DNA of 64,000 nucleotides from Idiomarina sp. A28L (GTDB lineage Bacteria; Pseudomonadota; Gammaproteobacteria; Enterobacterales; Alteromonadaceae): contig NZ_AFPO01000012.1 of assembly GCF_000218785.1 (NCBI RefSeq), forward strand, positions 62,001 to 126,000. The letters are read 5' to 3'. Each line of letters starts with the position of its first letter. Within the stretch, counting starts at the first letter, position 1. Both the position numbers and the translations under genes were made by a program. The notes beneath the pieces are model-generated. The model was given only the letters and a program-made list of their open reading frames with translations, was not told the origin of the DNA and did no database searches. Shown here piece by piece: positions 9,658 through 18,107 of the stretch.

Positions 9658-9817
9658 GGGTAACGTTCCTTTTCATAAAATTACTATGAAACGATTGTTG
9701 CGCATCTAAAACAAAAACACAATTAGGCCTAAGCAATAGCAAGCACTTGCAGGGGTTATTGGTTGCGGTATATTGGTAAAATCATATTAGCATTGGTTTT
9801 TTATTGAGGAATTTGCA

Positions 9818-10501
9818 GTGCCAAGTAGCATCCCTAGTTTTCAACCTTTTTACGAGCGCGCAATAGCTAGAAAAGGCAGCATAAAAGCCATTCAAAGCAT
9901 GCTTCCTGAAGTGGCAAGCTCTGAGGAATTAGCCGCACTTGGCGATGATCGCTATCTTTCCATAGTTACCGCTTGTGTATTTAGAGCAGGTTTTGTGTGG
10001 CGCATTATCAACCACAAATGGCCTGGCTTCGAAGAAGCTTTTAGCGGTTTTGTGCCACTTTATTGGCAGCAAGTTCCGCCCGAACGATTAGAAGCACTTG
10101 CGCGCGATGAGCGCATTGTGCGTAATATGCAAAAGATTTTCACGGTACCGCAAAATGCGCAAATGATTGTTGAAGCTTCCGAGGAGTATAACGGTTTTGG
10201 GCGTTTTTTAAGCCAGTGGCCTTCCGATGATCAAGTTGGCTTATTACTTTGGCTGAAGAAAAACGGAGCGCGCTTGGGTGGCGCTACTGCCCAACATTTT
10301 TTGCGCCGCGTTGGTTGGGATGGTTATGTTCTCTCATCGGATGTGGTTACCGCACTCGAAAACCACAACCTACTCGATGCCGCCCCCACCAGCAAAAAGG
10401 GCCTAACCCAAGTACAAACCGCGTTTAACGCATGGCACCAAGAAACCGGCCTACCCTACAGCCATTTATCTCGAATTTTATCTTACAGCGTAGGCGCTTA
10501 A
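9818..10501 (+). CDS. Atypical 3-methyladenine DNA glycosylase I-like protein
   Basis: A 227-residue protein that aligns by eye with the Tag family core: RAGFVWRIINHKWPGFEEAF resembles the QAGLSW...KR...FR-x-AF block, and NMQKIFTVPQNAQ resembles the following R-x-KI-x-x-x-x-NA helix. A helix-hairpin-helix-like GATAQHFLRRVGWDGYVLSSDV segment follows. Tag removes 3-methyladenine from alkylated DNA. Here the Cys/His zinc ligands of classic Tag are not visible, and the catalytic Glu position before the QAG-like block appears to be Cys, so the activity may differ. The start is GTG, supported by TTGAGGA seven bases upstream. Confidence 0.6.
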   Translation: MPSSIPSFQPFYERAIARKGSIKAIQSMLPEVASSEELAALGDDRYLSIVTACVFRAGFVWRIINHKWPGFEEAFSGFVPLYWQQVPPERLEALARDERIVRNMQKIFTVPQNAQMIVEASEEYNGFGRFLSQWPSDDQVGLLLWLKKNGARLGGATAQHFLRRVGWDGYVLSSDVVTALENHNLLDAAPTSKKGLTQVQTAFNAWHQETGLPYSHLSRILSYSVGA

Positions 10502-10525
10502 AGCAATCTTTTATTCGCTAGCATT

Positions 10526-10555
10526 AAAAAGGCCAGAAACTCTCGGTTTCTGGCC
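10526..10555 (-). terminator. Rho-independent terminator for gor
   Basis: The perfect arms GGCCAGAAAC and GTTTCTGGCC flank a five-base loop. The T-run (TTTTTAATGC) lies on the minus-strand side, so it mainly ends glutathione reductase transcription. Confidence 0.8.
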
Positions 10556-10583
10556 TGTGTATTTATTACATTAGAACGTTAAC

Positions 10584-11939
10584 TTAGCGAAGCGTTACAA
10601 ACTCTTCAGCACTGGTAGGGTGTAGCGCTACCGTGGCATCAAAATCAGCCTTAGTGGCGCCCATTTTCATGGCTACCGCGAAGCCTTGTAAAATCTCATC
10701 CATACCTTCGCCAATACCATGTAAACCTACTACTTTTTCTTCTTTACCTACACAAACTAACTTGAAGTTACTGAGTTCACGATAAGGCGTAATAGCGTTA
10801 TACATAGCGGCAAAGCCCGAACTGTAGGCTTTTACTTGATCTTCGCCATATTCCGCAATGGCTTCTACTTCACTTAAGCCAATAGTACCAATTGGCGGGT
10901 GGCTAAATACGATAGTAGGAATTAGGCTGTAATCCATATGCGCATCAGGAAGTTCTTTGTTGAACAAGCGCTCGGCTAGCAATCGGCCTGCTTTAATCGC
11001 CACCGGAGTAAGCTGGGCTTCACCGGTAATATCGCCTACTGCATAAACGCCATCAACATTGGTGTTTTGATATTTATCAGTGCGAATAAAACCTTTATCG
11101 TCGGTTGCAACACCGGCATTTTCGAGGCCAATAGCATCGGTAGCCGGTTCTCTGCCGATTGCCCAAATTAGGCAATCTACATCAGTTATCTGTTCATCGT
11201 TAAGAGTTGTAATGGTAAGCAGGCCATCGCTCGCCTTTGCTACCGATTTTACTTCAGAATACTGGTGTAAGGTTGGGCCATGGCGTTCAATTAAGCCTAA
11301 TAACGTATCGATAATATCACGATCGAAATACCGCAGCGGCCGATCTTGGCGCACTAACAAATGTGTATCGGTGCCTAGTGCATGCAACACACCAGCGATT
11401 TCTACGGCAATGTAACCCGCGCCCACTACTACTGCTTTTTTCGGCTGCTCGGTTAATGCAAAGAAACCATCGGAATCTATACCGTGTTCAGCGCCCGGAA
11501 CCGGTGGTAATGTGGGGCGCCCGCCTACAGCAATAGTAATGTGATCGGCGGTAATGCGCTCGCCATTCACTTCAACTTCATGAGGGCCCACAAACTTGGC
11601 AAAGCCTTCAATATATTCAACGCCGTTGCCTTCAAATCCACGCTTATAGCCACCGTGAATGCGCTCGATATAAGCTTCTCGATTCTTAACTAAGGTTCCC
11701 CAATCGAAACCTTTATGCTCTAAATTGAAACCATACGCCTCACTATATTTGATAGCTTCGGCAACATGCGCGCCGTACCACATTACTTTCTTTGGAACAC
11801 AGCCAACATTTACACAAGTACCGCCAACCGCTTTTGCCTCTATTACCGCCGCTTTGGCGCCGCGAATTGCAGCGCGATTCGCGGAAGCAATACCGCCGCT
11901 ACCCGCGCCGATACTCAAGTAATCGAAATGTTTGCCCAT
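10584..11939 (-). CDS. gor: Glutathione-disulfide reductase
   Basis: A 451-residue flavoprotein, matching the 450 of E. coli Gor. It has an N-terminal FAD Rossmann motif (GAGSGG, residues 11-16), the redox-active pair C42 and C47 in [16 protein letters not shown], an NADPH-binding motif GAGYIAVE, the second FAD motif (YAVGDITG) and the C-terminal [12 protein letters not shown] with the active-site His and Glu. The VNVGC spacing is diagnostic for glutathione reductase rather than lipoamide dehydrogenase or mercuric reductase. It keeps cytosolic glutathione reduced at the cost of NADPH. AAGGAAGAA precedes the ATG. The gene is monocistronic. Confidence 0.95.
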   Translation of the reverse strand: MGKHFDYLSIGAGSGGIASANRAAIRGAKAAVIEAKAVGGTCVNVGCVPKKVMWYGAHVAEAIKYSEAYGFNLEHKGFDWGTLVKNREAYIERIHGGYKRGFEGNGVEYIEGFAKFVGPHEVEVNGERITADHITIAVGGRPTLPPVPGAEHGIDSDGFFALTEQPKKAVVVGAGYIAVEIAGVLHALGTDTHLLVRQDRPLRYFDRDIIDTLLGLIERHGPTLHQYSEVKSVAKASDGLLTITTLNDEQITDVDCLIWAIGREPATDAIGLENAGVATDDKGFIRTDKYQNTNVDGVYAVGDITGEAQLTPVAIKAGRLLAERLFNKELPDAHMDYSLIPTIVFSHPPIGTIGLSEVEAIAEYGEDQVKAYSSGFAAMYNAITPYRELSNFKLVCVGKEEKVVGLHGIGEGMDEILQGFAVAMKMGATKADFDATVALHPTSAEEFVTLR

Positions 11940-12006
11940 TGCTGTTCTTCCTTACATCGATGTATTTAAAGCAGTTGTGAAGTATATCATGTTGCAGCAC
12001 TTTTTT

Positions 12007-12020
12007 AATTTACGTAAATT
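12007..12020. promoter_or_regulatory. Perfect 14-bp palindrome in the gor/12144 intergenic region
   Basis: AATTTACGTAAATT reads the same on both strands and lies in the 203-base gap between the divergent gor and the predicted outer-membrane barrel gene. It could be an operator for a dimeric regulator; no regulator can be assigned. Confidence 0.35.
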
Positions 12021-12143
12021 CGATTAAAGCAATCTGGACGTTGATTACACATTCGGGCAAGCTAGCGTTCATGGGCCTTACTATTTTTCGAAACGCCAGC
12101 TATCTTTAAAAAGGAATTTAGGCTTTTTCGTGAGGATGGATAC

Positions 12144-13175
12144 TTGCACACCAATCAGCTAAGCAAGCAATTAAGTAAGCTAATGTTAGTTATTACGGCA
12201 TGTTCGTTTGCTGCGAACGCGGCTGCACAAGAAAAGCCACTGCTCTTGCCCGTAGAAGAAAAAACTACCGACGAACAAGAGAAAAAAGATAAAACTAAGC
12301 TTGAATTAAACTGGTTAGATGGCTTTCAAACAGGTGTAGAAACCTCGGTTGATAACACTGCCCGCTGGATAGATAACTTCTTTGGTAACAGCCGCGCATT
12401 TGATGGCGAATATAATTCCCACGGCCGTTTATCGATAGGCCCTGAATGGAGCCAATACGATGGTTGGAAAGTGCGTTCAAGTTTCCGGGCACAATTTACT
12501 TTGCCTAACACCGAAGAGCGTTTTTCTGCGATTATCGGCCGAACTAACGTTGATGATTTCACCGTAGATGAACAGAGTACTTATCGGGGCTCGGTTATCC
12601 GTTCTGATCGCGGTGATGAAGAGTGGATTGTAGGTTTGGGGTTTAATCCAAACCAAGGTGAGGCCAATCGTTTTTCTATCAGCGCAGGCATTCGCGGTGG
12701 TCTAAAAGCAGATCTTTATACGCAGATTCGTTACTTGTATCAGTATCGAATTGATGAAGATAAACAAGTGCGCATGCGCTCAAATCTATTTTGGCGCAAT
12801 AGTGATGGTTATGGTTTTAACCAGCGATTAGACTTGGAAAAAAGTGCCAGCCCCGAGTGGCTTAGCCGATTTACCATTGATGCCACAAGAGCAGAACGTA
12901 TCGATGGCATTCGTTGGCATAGCAGCTTTGCGGTGTATCACCTTTACGATGATGAGCGCGCTATAGCCGGCGAAATTTGGTATGAGGGCGAAACTAAGCA
13001 AGAAGTGCCGTTAACTGAATGGGGCATACGTGCCATTCACCGCCGGCAATTTGCCCGCGATTGGCTTTATTTAGAACTATCAGCTGGGTTGCACTGGCCT
13101 CGCGAAGAGCTTATTCAGCGGCGCGAGGCACAATGGCTTATCGGTTTAGAATTTGAAATGTGGTACGGGAATTAA
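12144..13175 (+). CDS. Predicted outer-membrane beta-barrel protein, family not recognised
   Basis: A 343-residue protein with a signal peptide (basic start, then LMLVITACSFAANAAAQ), a Lys/Glu-rich linker (about 35-55) and some 280 residues of alternating polar/aromatic strands rich in W, Y and R, ending in a strand that runs to the C-terminus (WLIGLEFEMWYGN). That pattern suggests an outer-membrane barrel; substrate and partners are unknown. The best start is TTG at 12144, with TGAGGA at 12131-12136. A nearby ATG at 12136 is out of frame, and the internal ATG at 12183 would shorten the signal peptide. The gene stands alone, divergent from gor and closed by a terminator. Confidence 0.65.
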   Translation: MHTNQLSKQLSKLMLVITACSFAANAAAQEKPLLLPVEEKTTDEQEKKDKTKLELNWLDGFQTGVETSVDNTARWIDNFFGNSRAFDGEYNSHGRLSIGPEWSQYDGWKVRSSFRAQFTLPNTEERFSAIIGRTNVDDFTVDEQSTYRGSVIRSDRGDEEWIVGLGFNPNQGEANRFSISAGIRGGLKADLYTQIRYLYQYRIDEDKQVRMRSNLFWRNSDGYGFNQRLDLEKSASPEWLSRFTIDATRAERIDGIRWHSSFAVYHLYDDERAIAGEIWYEGETKQEVPLTEWGIRAIHRRQFARDWLYLELSAGLHWPREELIQRREAQWLIGLEFEMWYGN

Positions 13176-13221
13176 AAAAGCCGGTTTGTGCACTGAATAG
13201 GCGCACTTACCGGCTGTTTTA
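13176..13221. terminator. Terminator hairpin between convergent genes
   Basis: The arms AGCCGGT-x-x-GTGC and GCGCACTTACCGGCT pair imperfectly around a short loop, with TGTTTT on the plus side and TTTTTTAAT on the minus side. It can serve both the barrel gene and the MlaC-like gene. Confidence 0.75.
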
Positions 13222-13235
13222 CAAACATCGAATTA

Positions 13236-13907
13236 TTAGTTAGTGAAATCTGAAACGTCTAAATCTTCATCCAATGTAATTTCTTTATTCGCGCGCTCAC
13301 GCAGCAACTCAATAGTGCCGTCGATACCATTTTGGCGTAACGAAGCTTCTACCTCTGAACGCTGCGCATTCAGCATGCTCACACCTTCCGCAACTAAATC
13401 AAATGCCATCCATGGTGCATCAGGGCTTCGGCGTTGTAGCTGAAAATCTAAACGAATCGGTGGCCGGCCGCCTTCTTCTACAAGCTGCGCACGAACCGTT
13501 ACTCGGCGCTCATTTTCATAGTTTCCGGCACGGCCAAAGGTAATTTTATGCCGTGTTTCATCATACTGAGTGAACACACGTGCATACGTAGTTACCAAAT
13601 ACTCCCGGAATACGCTTACAAACTCATCTTGCTGGCTGCCGTTTAAGCGTTGCCAATTTCGCCCTAACACTTGCCGCGCTGCGAATTGGTAATCTGAGTG
13701 AGGTAACAGCTCATCTACCATTATCTGCCGCAAGAATCCCGGGTTCTGTTCAATATTGCCGCGCTCTTCAGTGATACGTACTGTCATTCGCTCGGCGATT
13801 TGCTCAAGCATTTTGAATGGGTTACTGGTATCAACTTCTTCCGCCTTTACATTACCAAACGCGAATATCAATAAAACTGCACTCATCCATATTGTAATTT
13901 GTTTCAT
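13236..13907 (-). CDS. MlaC/Ttg2D-family phospholipid-binding periplasmic protein
   Basis: From the ATG at 13907 (GAGGAGT just upstream) the protein has 223 residues, close to the 211 of E. coli MlaC. A signal peptide (MKQITIWMSAVLLIFAFGNVKA) precedes a Tol_Tol_Ttg2-type domain with the usual order: a helical start (NPFKMLEQIAERM), LLPHSDYQFAARQVLGRNW, FREYLVTTYARVF, then VEEGGRPPIRLDFQLQ and APWMAFDLVAEGVSML. MlaC shuttles phospholipids between MlaA at the outer membrane and the MlaFEDB transporter. No mla transporter gene is adjacent, so this is an orphan copy or a separate lipid-binding paralogue. A codon run upstream of 13907 could extend the frame, but no ribosome binding site supports it. 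Confidence 0.82.
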   Translation of the reverse strand: MKQITIWMSAVLLIFAFGNVKAEEVDTSNPFKMLEQIAERMTVRITEERGNIEQNPGFLRQIMVDELLPHSDYQFAARQVLGRNWQRLNGSQQDEFVSVFREYLVTTYARVFTQYDETRHKITFGRAGNYENERRVTVRAQLVEEGGRPPIRLDFQLQRRSPDAPWMAFDLVAEGVSMLNAQRSEVEASLRQNGIDGTIELLRERANKEITLDEDLDVSDFTN

Positions 13908-13979
13908 GTGATTACTCCTCGATTCACAGAACACTTCCTTAGATACTACTTTTTCTATTTAGTTTTAATTCTGCTCTTA

Positions 13980-14027
13980 ATTTTAGTTCTGACGTTATTT
14001 TAAGTTCTTACCTTATTTCAAGTTCAG
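13980..14027. repeat. Degenerate 18-bp tandem repeat, about 3 units
   Basis: On the minus strand, just after the nupC stop, units of 18 bases follow each other (AAGGTAAGAACTTAAAAT, AACGTCAGAACTAAAATT, then a more diverged AAGAGCAGAATTAAAACT that extends left of the stated range). No function is apparent. Confidence 0.5.
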
Positions 14028-15238
14028 CTACGCCGCCAGCACAAAGAAGAAGCCTGCGATACAAGCGCTCATCAAGTTAGCAAGTGTAGCAGCCAATAGA
14101 GCACGCATGCCCATAGTTGCTATATCTTTACGCCGGCTTGGCGCCATACCCCCTAAACCACCAAGTAAAATGGCAATTGATGAGAAGTTGGCAAAGCCGC
14201 AAAGCATAAAGGTAATGATAATTTGGCTCTGCATGCTCATGGTGTCTTTAAACTGAGCAAAATCTAAATAAGCAACGAACTCATTAATAACTAGCTTCTG
14301 GCCAATAAAACTCCCAGCAATTTGAGCTTCATCCCATGGAATCCCCATAATGAACGCGAGCGGCTGGAAGATATAACCAAAAATCACCTGCATAGTAAGT
14401 TCTTCGTAACCGAAGAACCCACCAAACCAGCCTAACACGCCGTTTAACAACGCAATTAACGCCACAAACGCTAACAGCATAGCACCTACGTTGAGTGCCA
14501 ACTGCATACCACTAGAGGCACCTGAAGCTGCTGCATCAATTACGTTTGCGCGGCGTTCCTCGGTAGGCACGTGCTGCAAATCGTTATTTGGCTCTTCGGT
14601 TTCTGGCACTATAATTTTCGCCATTAACAACGCACCCGGAGCTGCCATAAAGCAAGCTGCGATTAGGTATTTCAATTCGATACCTAAACCGGCATAGCCG
14701 GCGAGCACTGAACCAGCAATCGAGGCCAAGCGCCTACCATTACGGCGAAAAGCTCGGAACGGGTCATATTGGGGATAAACGGGCGCACAACTAATGGCGC
14801 TTCTGTTTGGCCTACAAATATATTGGCAGCTGCCGACATTGATTCCGGCCGGCTGGTGCCAAGTAGCTTCTGCAACCCGCCACCAATCAAGTTGATTACC
14901 TTGGTCATAATGCCCAAGTGATAGAGAACAGCGATAAGTGATGAGAAAAACACAATCACACTTAACACGTGAATAGCAAAAATAAAGCCTTGTGAATAGT
15001 TTCCTAAATCACCAAATAGAAAGCTAATTCCCGCATTCGCATACTCAATAACGCTGGCTACACCGAAAGCAATGCCACCTAACGCTTCTTGGCCAACAGG
15101 CACATACAGAACAAATGCCCCTAAACCCACTTGCAGTGCGAACGCTAAAACGATGGTACGCCACCGAATACTTTTACGTGCTGTTGAGAATGCAAACGCA
15201 ACCAGTAACAACACAGCCATTCCGACAAGGCTTATCAT
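14028..15238 (-). pseudogene. nupC: NupC nucleoside:cation symporter, broken by a one-base frameshift
   Basis: Two overlapping frames together make one concentrative nucleoside transporter. Frame 1 (from ATG 15238) runs through ...[11 protein letters not shown] and then turns to nonsense. Frame 2 continues as [19 protein letters not shown] to the normal end. The join is at about 14730-14734, where GTAGGCGCTTGGCC would read V-G-G-L-A with one extra base. The full span is 1211 bases, one short of 404 codons, against 400 residues for E. coli NupC, so a single deletion explains everything. NupC imports nucleosides with protons or sodium. Udk, just upstream, would phosphorylate the imported uridine or cytidine. 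A sequencing or assembly error is an equally good explanation. Confidence 0.85.
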
Positions 15239-15283
15239 TCTGTTTCCCTATTTTTATTCACCGGTACTTCAGCCAATTAGCTA

Positions 15284-15916
15284 TTATTCAGCTAGGAGCT
15301 GCCGGATTTTTGTTTTAATAATATCAATGGCAATTTCATTTTGGCCGCCGCGGGTTACCACAAGATCGGCAAATTGCTTCGAAGGTGCAATAAATTCAAA
15401 AAATGCTGGGCGCACATAATGTTCATACTGTTCAGTAATTGAGCTTAACGAACGGCCTCGCATTTCAATATCGCGGTTAATACGGCGCAATAAACAAATA
15501 TCTAATGGCGTATCCATAAATACAGAAATATCGAACTGATCTCTAAGTTTCGGATCACAGAGTAGCAAAATACCTTCAACGAGGATAACCCGAGCAGGTG
15601 TTACTGGGATAGTATCTTTAATACGGGTATGTTCTTTATAAGAATATTGCGGCATTTCAACTGGGTTACCATCGCGTAGGCTTTGTAAATGGCCAGCTAA
15701 CAACTCGTGCTCAAACGCGCTTGGGTGATCATAATTAGTGAGAACCCGCTGTTCCAAAGATAAATGGCTTTGATCACGGTAATACGCATCTTCTGAAAGG
15801 ACAGAAATACGTTCGCCACCAAGTTCAGCCACTAATTCTTGGTAAACAGTTGAAGCAAATAAACTTTTCCCAGAAGCTGAAGGCCCAGCAATGGCAATAA
15901 CAGTAGTTTTTCCCAC
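15284..15916 (-). CDS. udk: Uridine/cytidine kinase
   Basis: A 210-residue cytosolic kinase (E. coli Udk has 213). It has a P-loop GPSASGKS at 11-18, the DAYYRD segment, the [13 protein letters not shown] substrate region, [10 protein letters not shown] and [12 protein letters not shown]. It phosphorylates uridine and cytidine to UMP and CMP for pyrimidine salvage. The start is GTG at 15916. The neighbour downstream, 45 bases away on the same strand, is the frameshifted nupC, and the pair forms a transport-plus-trapping operon. A long interrupted palindrome lies 50 bases upstream (15966-16000) and may be its operator. Confidence 0.92.
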   Translation of the reverse strand: MGKTTVIAIAGPSASGKSLFASTVYQELVAELGGERISVLSEDAYYRDQSHLSLEQRVLTNYDHPSAFEHELLAGHLQSLRDGNPVEMPQYSYKEHTRIKDTIPVTPARVILVEGILLLCDPKLRDQFDISVFMDTPLDICLLRRINRDIEMRGRSLSSITEQYEHYVRPAFFEFIAPSKQFADLVVTRGGQNEIAIDIIKTKIRQLLAE

Positions 15917-15965
15917 AAGTAACCCTATTCTCTACATCAGTGACCGCACAATAGCGCGCATTATC

Positions 15966-16000
15966 CCGAATTACGTTTCATTTATAAACATGTAATTCGG
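15966..16000. promoter_or_regulatory. Interrupted palindrome upstream of udk (candidate operator)
   Basis: The perfect 9-bp arms CCGAATTAC (15966-15974) and GTAATTCGG (15992-16000) are 17 bases apart, with a nested GTTT/AAAC pair inside. Reading toward udk it is followed directly by GATAAT, a possible -10, so a protein bound here would cover a udk promoter. The alternative is an RNA hairpin without a T-run. Confidence 0.45.
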
Positions 16001-16143
16001 TAAATCGCTGCATATGCGCTACAAATTAGAATTTTTTTTGCTACTGTTGATGTGCATGTGTCTAGAAAAGAAACAAAATTGGTTGATATAGAACACGAAG
16101 TTTTTAGCGAAATACACATATCCAGGAACAGGAGACGTAACGC

Positions 16144-17256
16144 ATGAACTCATCTTATCGCCTTGCAGAAGAGCTATTGCTCGCGGCCGATATACAAGTA
16201 AACGGCAAGCGTGATTGGGATTTTCAGCTTCATGATTCACGTGTTTTTGCCCAAGCATTAGCCCGCGGTAATTTAGGCCTCGGCGAATCATATATGGATG
16301 GCGAATGGGATTGCGATGCCCTTGATCAATTCTTTTTCCACCTCTTGCGAAATAAAGTTCAAACAAAAATAAAACCTTCTCGATTGCTTTTTCACTACTT
16401 GAAAAACCGCTTTTTTAACCTTCAGAGCCACCGTCGTTCATGGCAGGTTGGCGAAGCGCATTACGATATCGGCAATGATTTTTATAAGAAGATGCTCGAC
16501 GACCGCATGGTGTATACCTGCGGTTATTGGAAAAATGCTGAAAATCTAAATCAAGCTCAAGAAGCTAAACTTGAACTAGCCTGCCAAAAACTTGGATTAA
16601 AGCCCGGTATGCGTGTTCTCGATATCGGCTGTGGGTGGGGTAGCTTTATTCGTTACGCGGCAGAAAACTATGGCGTTAAATGTGTTGGTATTACTATCTC
16701 AAGGGAGCAAGCAAAGCTTGCTGAAGAACACTGCGCAGGCTTGCCCGTAGAGGTTCGTTTAGTTGATTACCGTGATATGAATGAACCGTTTGATCGAATT
16801 GTAAGCTTGGGCATGTTCGAGCATGTAGGGCCGAAAAACCACCGTGAATATATGCAAGTGGTGAAGCGCTGCTTAATACCCGAGGGCCTTTTTTTGTTAC
16901 ACACTATTGGTCGTAATGTGGGCGATACTATGCCCGATCCTTTTATTGAAAAATACATTTTCCCAAACGGAGAATTACCTTCGATGCGGCATATTAGTAG
17001 AGCTAGCGAAGGTTTGTTTGTAGTAGAAGATGTGCATAGCTTTGGTGCGGATTACGATAAAACACTGATGGCATGGCATGCTAATTTTGAAGCCGCTTGG
17101 CCTGAATTTAAAGACCAATACGGTGAGCGCTTTTATCGGATGTGGCGTTACTACCTGCTTTCTTGTGCAGGCGCATTTCGCTCTCGTGATATTCAGCTGT
17201 GGCAGTGGGTGCTTTCGCCGAAGGGAATCATTGGTGGTTACGAGTGCCCGCGTTAG
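16144..17256 (+). CDS. cfa: Cyclopropane-fatty-acyl-phospholipid synthase
   Basis: A 370-residue enzyme that transfers the SAM methylene to double bonds of membrane phospholipids, typically on entry to stationary phase or under acid or freeze stress. It has the N-terminal lipid-binding part (LGLGESYMDGEWDCDALDQFF), the HYDIGNDFY and YTCGYW substrate motifs, the SAM-binding VLDIGCGWGSF at about 158-168, GMFEHVGPKNH and the C-terminal FRSRDIQLWQWVLSPKG. It is nearly colinear with E. coli Cfa (382). AGGAG lies about ten bases before the ATG. It is divergent from udk and convergent with the lipoprotein gene at 17282. Confidence 0.95.
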   Translation: MNSSYRLAEELLLAADIQVNGKRDWDFQLHDSRVFAQALARGNLGLGESYMDGEWDCDALDQFFFHLLRNKVQTKIKPSRLLFHYLKNRFFNLQSHRRSWQVGEAHYDIGNDFYKKMLDDRMVYTCGYWKNAENLNQAQEAKLELACQKLGLKPGMRVLDIGCGWGSFIRYAAENYGVKCVGITISREQAKLAEEHCAGLPVEVRLVDYRDMNEPFDRIVSLGMFEHVGPKNHREYMQVVKRCLIPEGLFLLHTIGRNVGDTMPDPFIEKYIFPNGELPSMRHISRASEGLFVVEDVHSFGADYDKTLMAWHANFEAAWPEFKDQYGERFYRMWRYYLLSCAGAFRSRDIQLWQWVLSPKGIIGGYECPR

Positions 17257-17281
17257 CGAGCACTCACTTTAATTTTTGAAA

Positions 17282-17875
17282 TTAATAACCCCAAGGTGCG
17301 GGTGGCGCAGCGATAATTTCGCTTAAATCGAAATCTACTCGCCATGTCCACTCGCCATCGGCCATGGTGCCGTAGCTATAGCGTTCACCGGGCACTATTT
17401 CTATGCGCCAACCAAGGGTTTCACCGTTTTCACCCGTTCGATCAGTGAAAATGAACATCTGTTGTTCAGCCGTGCCCGAATCTATTGTGGCACCGCCGTA
17501 ATCGGTTTCTTCGGAAGGCGAACCATCGGGCTCACGATGATCGTGGCTCAGGGTTAAATGATCGTGATACTGGGTGTAAATCCAAGTACGCGATCTATCC
17601 CAATCATTACTTTCTGGCTTTTCAATATGAAATGGCGCTAACACCTGATTTTCCGAACATTGCCGAAAGTGCACGATAAGTGCCTCGTTACCTGCCAGTA
17701 AATCGCGGCCTGGGCGTTCAACCACTCGTTCGCCAGCGTAAGCATTACCACACAAACTTTGTAGTGCCGCAAAAAACTCTTTTTGCGGTTGCTCATCTGG
17801 CGCGGTGCAAGCGCTTGCTAAGGTAACAGCTCCTGCAACACATAAGCCCCGAATCATCAATTTTGAACGATGCAT
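17282..17875 (-). CDS. Putative lipoprotein of unknown function
   Basis: A 197-residue protein from the ATG at 17875, which has GAGGA a few bases upstream; an in-frame GTG at 17887 is less likely. The N-terminus ends in a lipobox (LASAC), so the mature protein should carry a lipid anchor, and the residue after the Cys (Thr) favours the outer membrane. The rest is acidic and W/Y/H-rich (TQYHDHLTLSHDHREPDG, WRIEIVPGERYSYGTMADGEWTWRVDFDL), consistent with a beta-rich domain. I do not recognise the family. It stands alone between cfa and pheA. Confidence 0.6.
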   Translation of the reverse strand: MHRSKLMIRGLCVAGAVTLASACTAPDEQPQKEFFAALQSLCGNAYAGERVVERPGRDLLAGNEALIVHFRQCSENQVLAPFHIEKPESNDWDRSRTWIYTQYHDHLTLSHDHREPDGSPSEETDYGGATIDSGTAEQQMFIFTDRTGENGETLGWRIEIVPGERYSYGTMADGEWTWRVDFDLSEIIAAPPAPWGY

Positions 17876-18107
17876 ATTATTCCTCACTGGTTCAATTTTT
17901 AGCTCAACTTAATATTCGCTTGCCTCACTGTAACCTGAGCAACCGAATTTTTCAGCGAGTTTTTCAAAAAGCTAAGCTCCATGTGTGTATTTATCCGCAC
18001 TCACGCCAATTTCTGCAAGTTTCATGGTATCTTCATTAATTCAGTAGATTATAGTTGGCCTGCTGCCGAGATTATCGGCAAAAGAGCTTCAATTGAGGGC
18101 GATATCC

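Noticed and set aside
14684-14729. Reading the second half of nupC as a separate gene starting at TTG 14729
   Set aside because: It begins in the middle of a conserved transporter segment without a ribosome binding site; a one-base frameshift in a single gene explains both halves.
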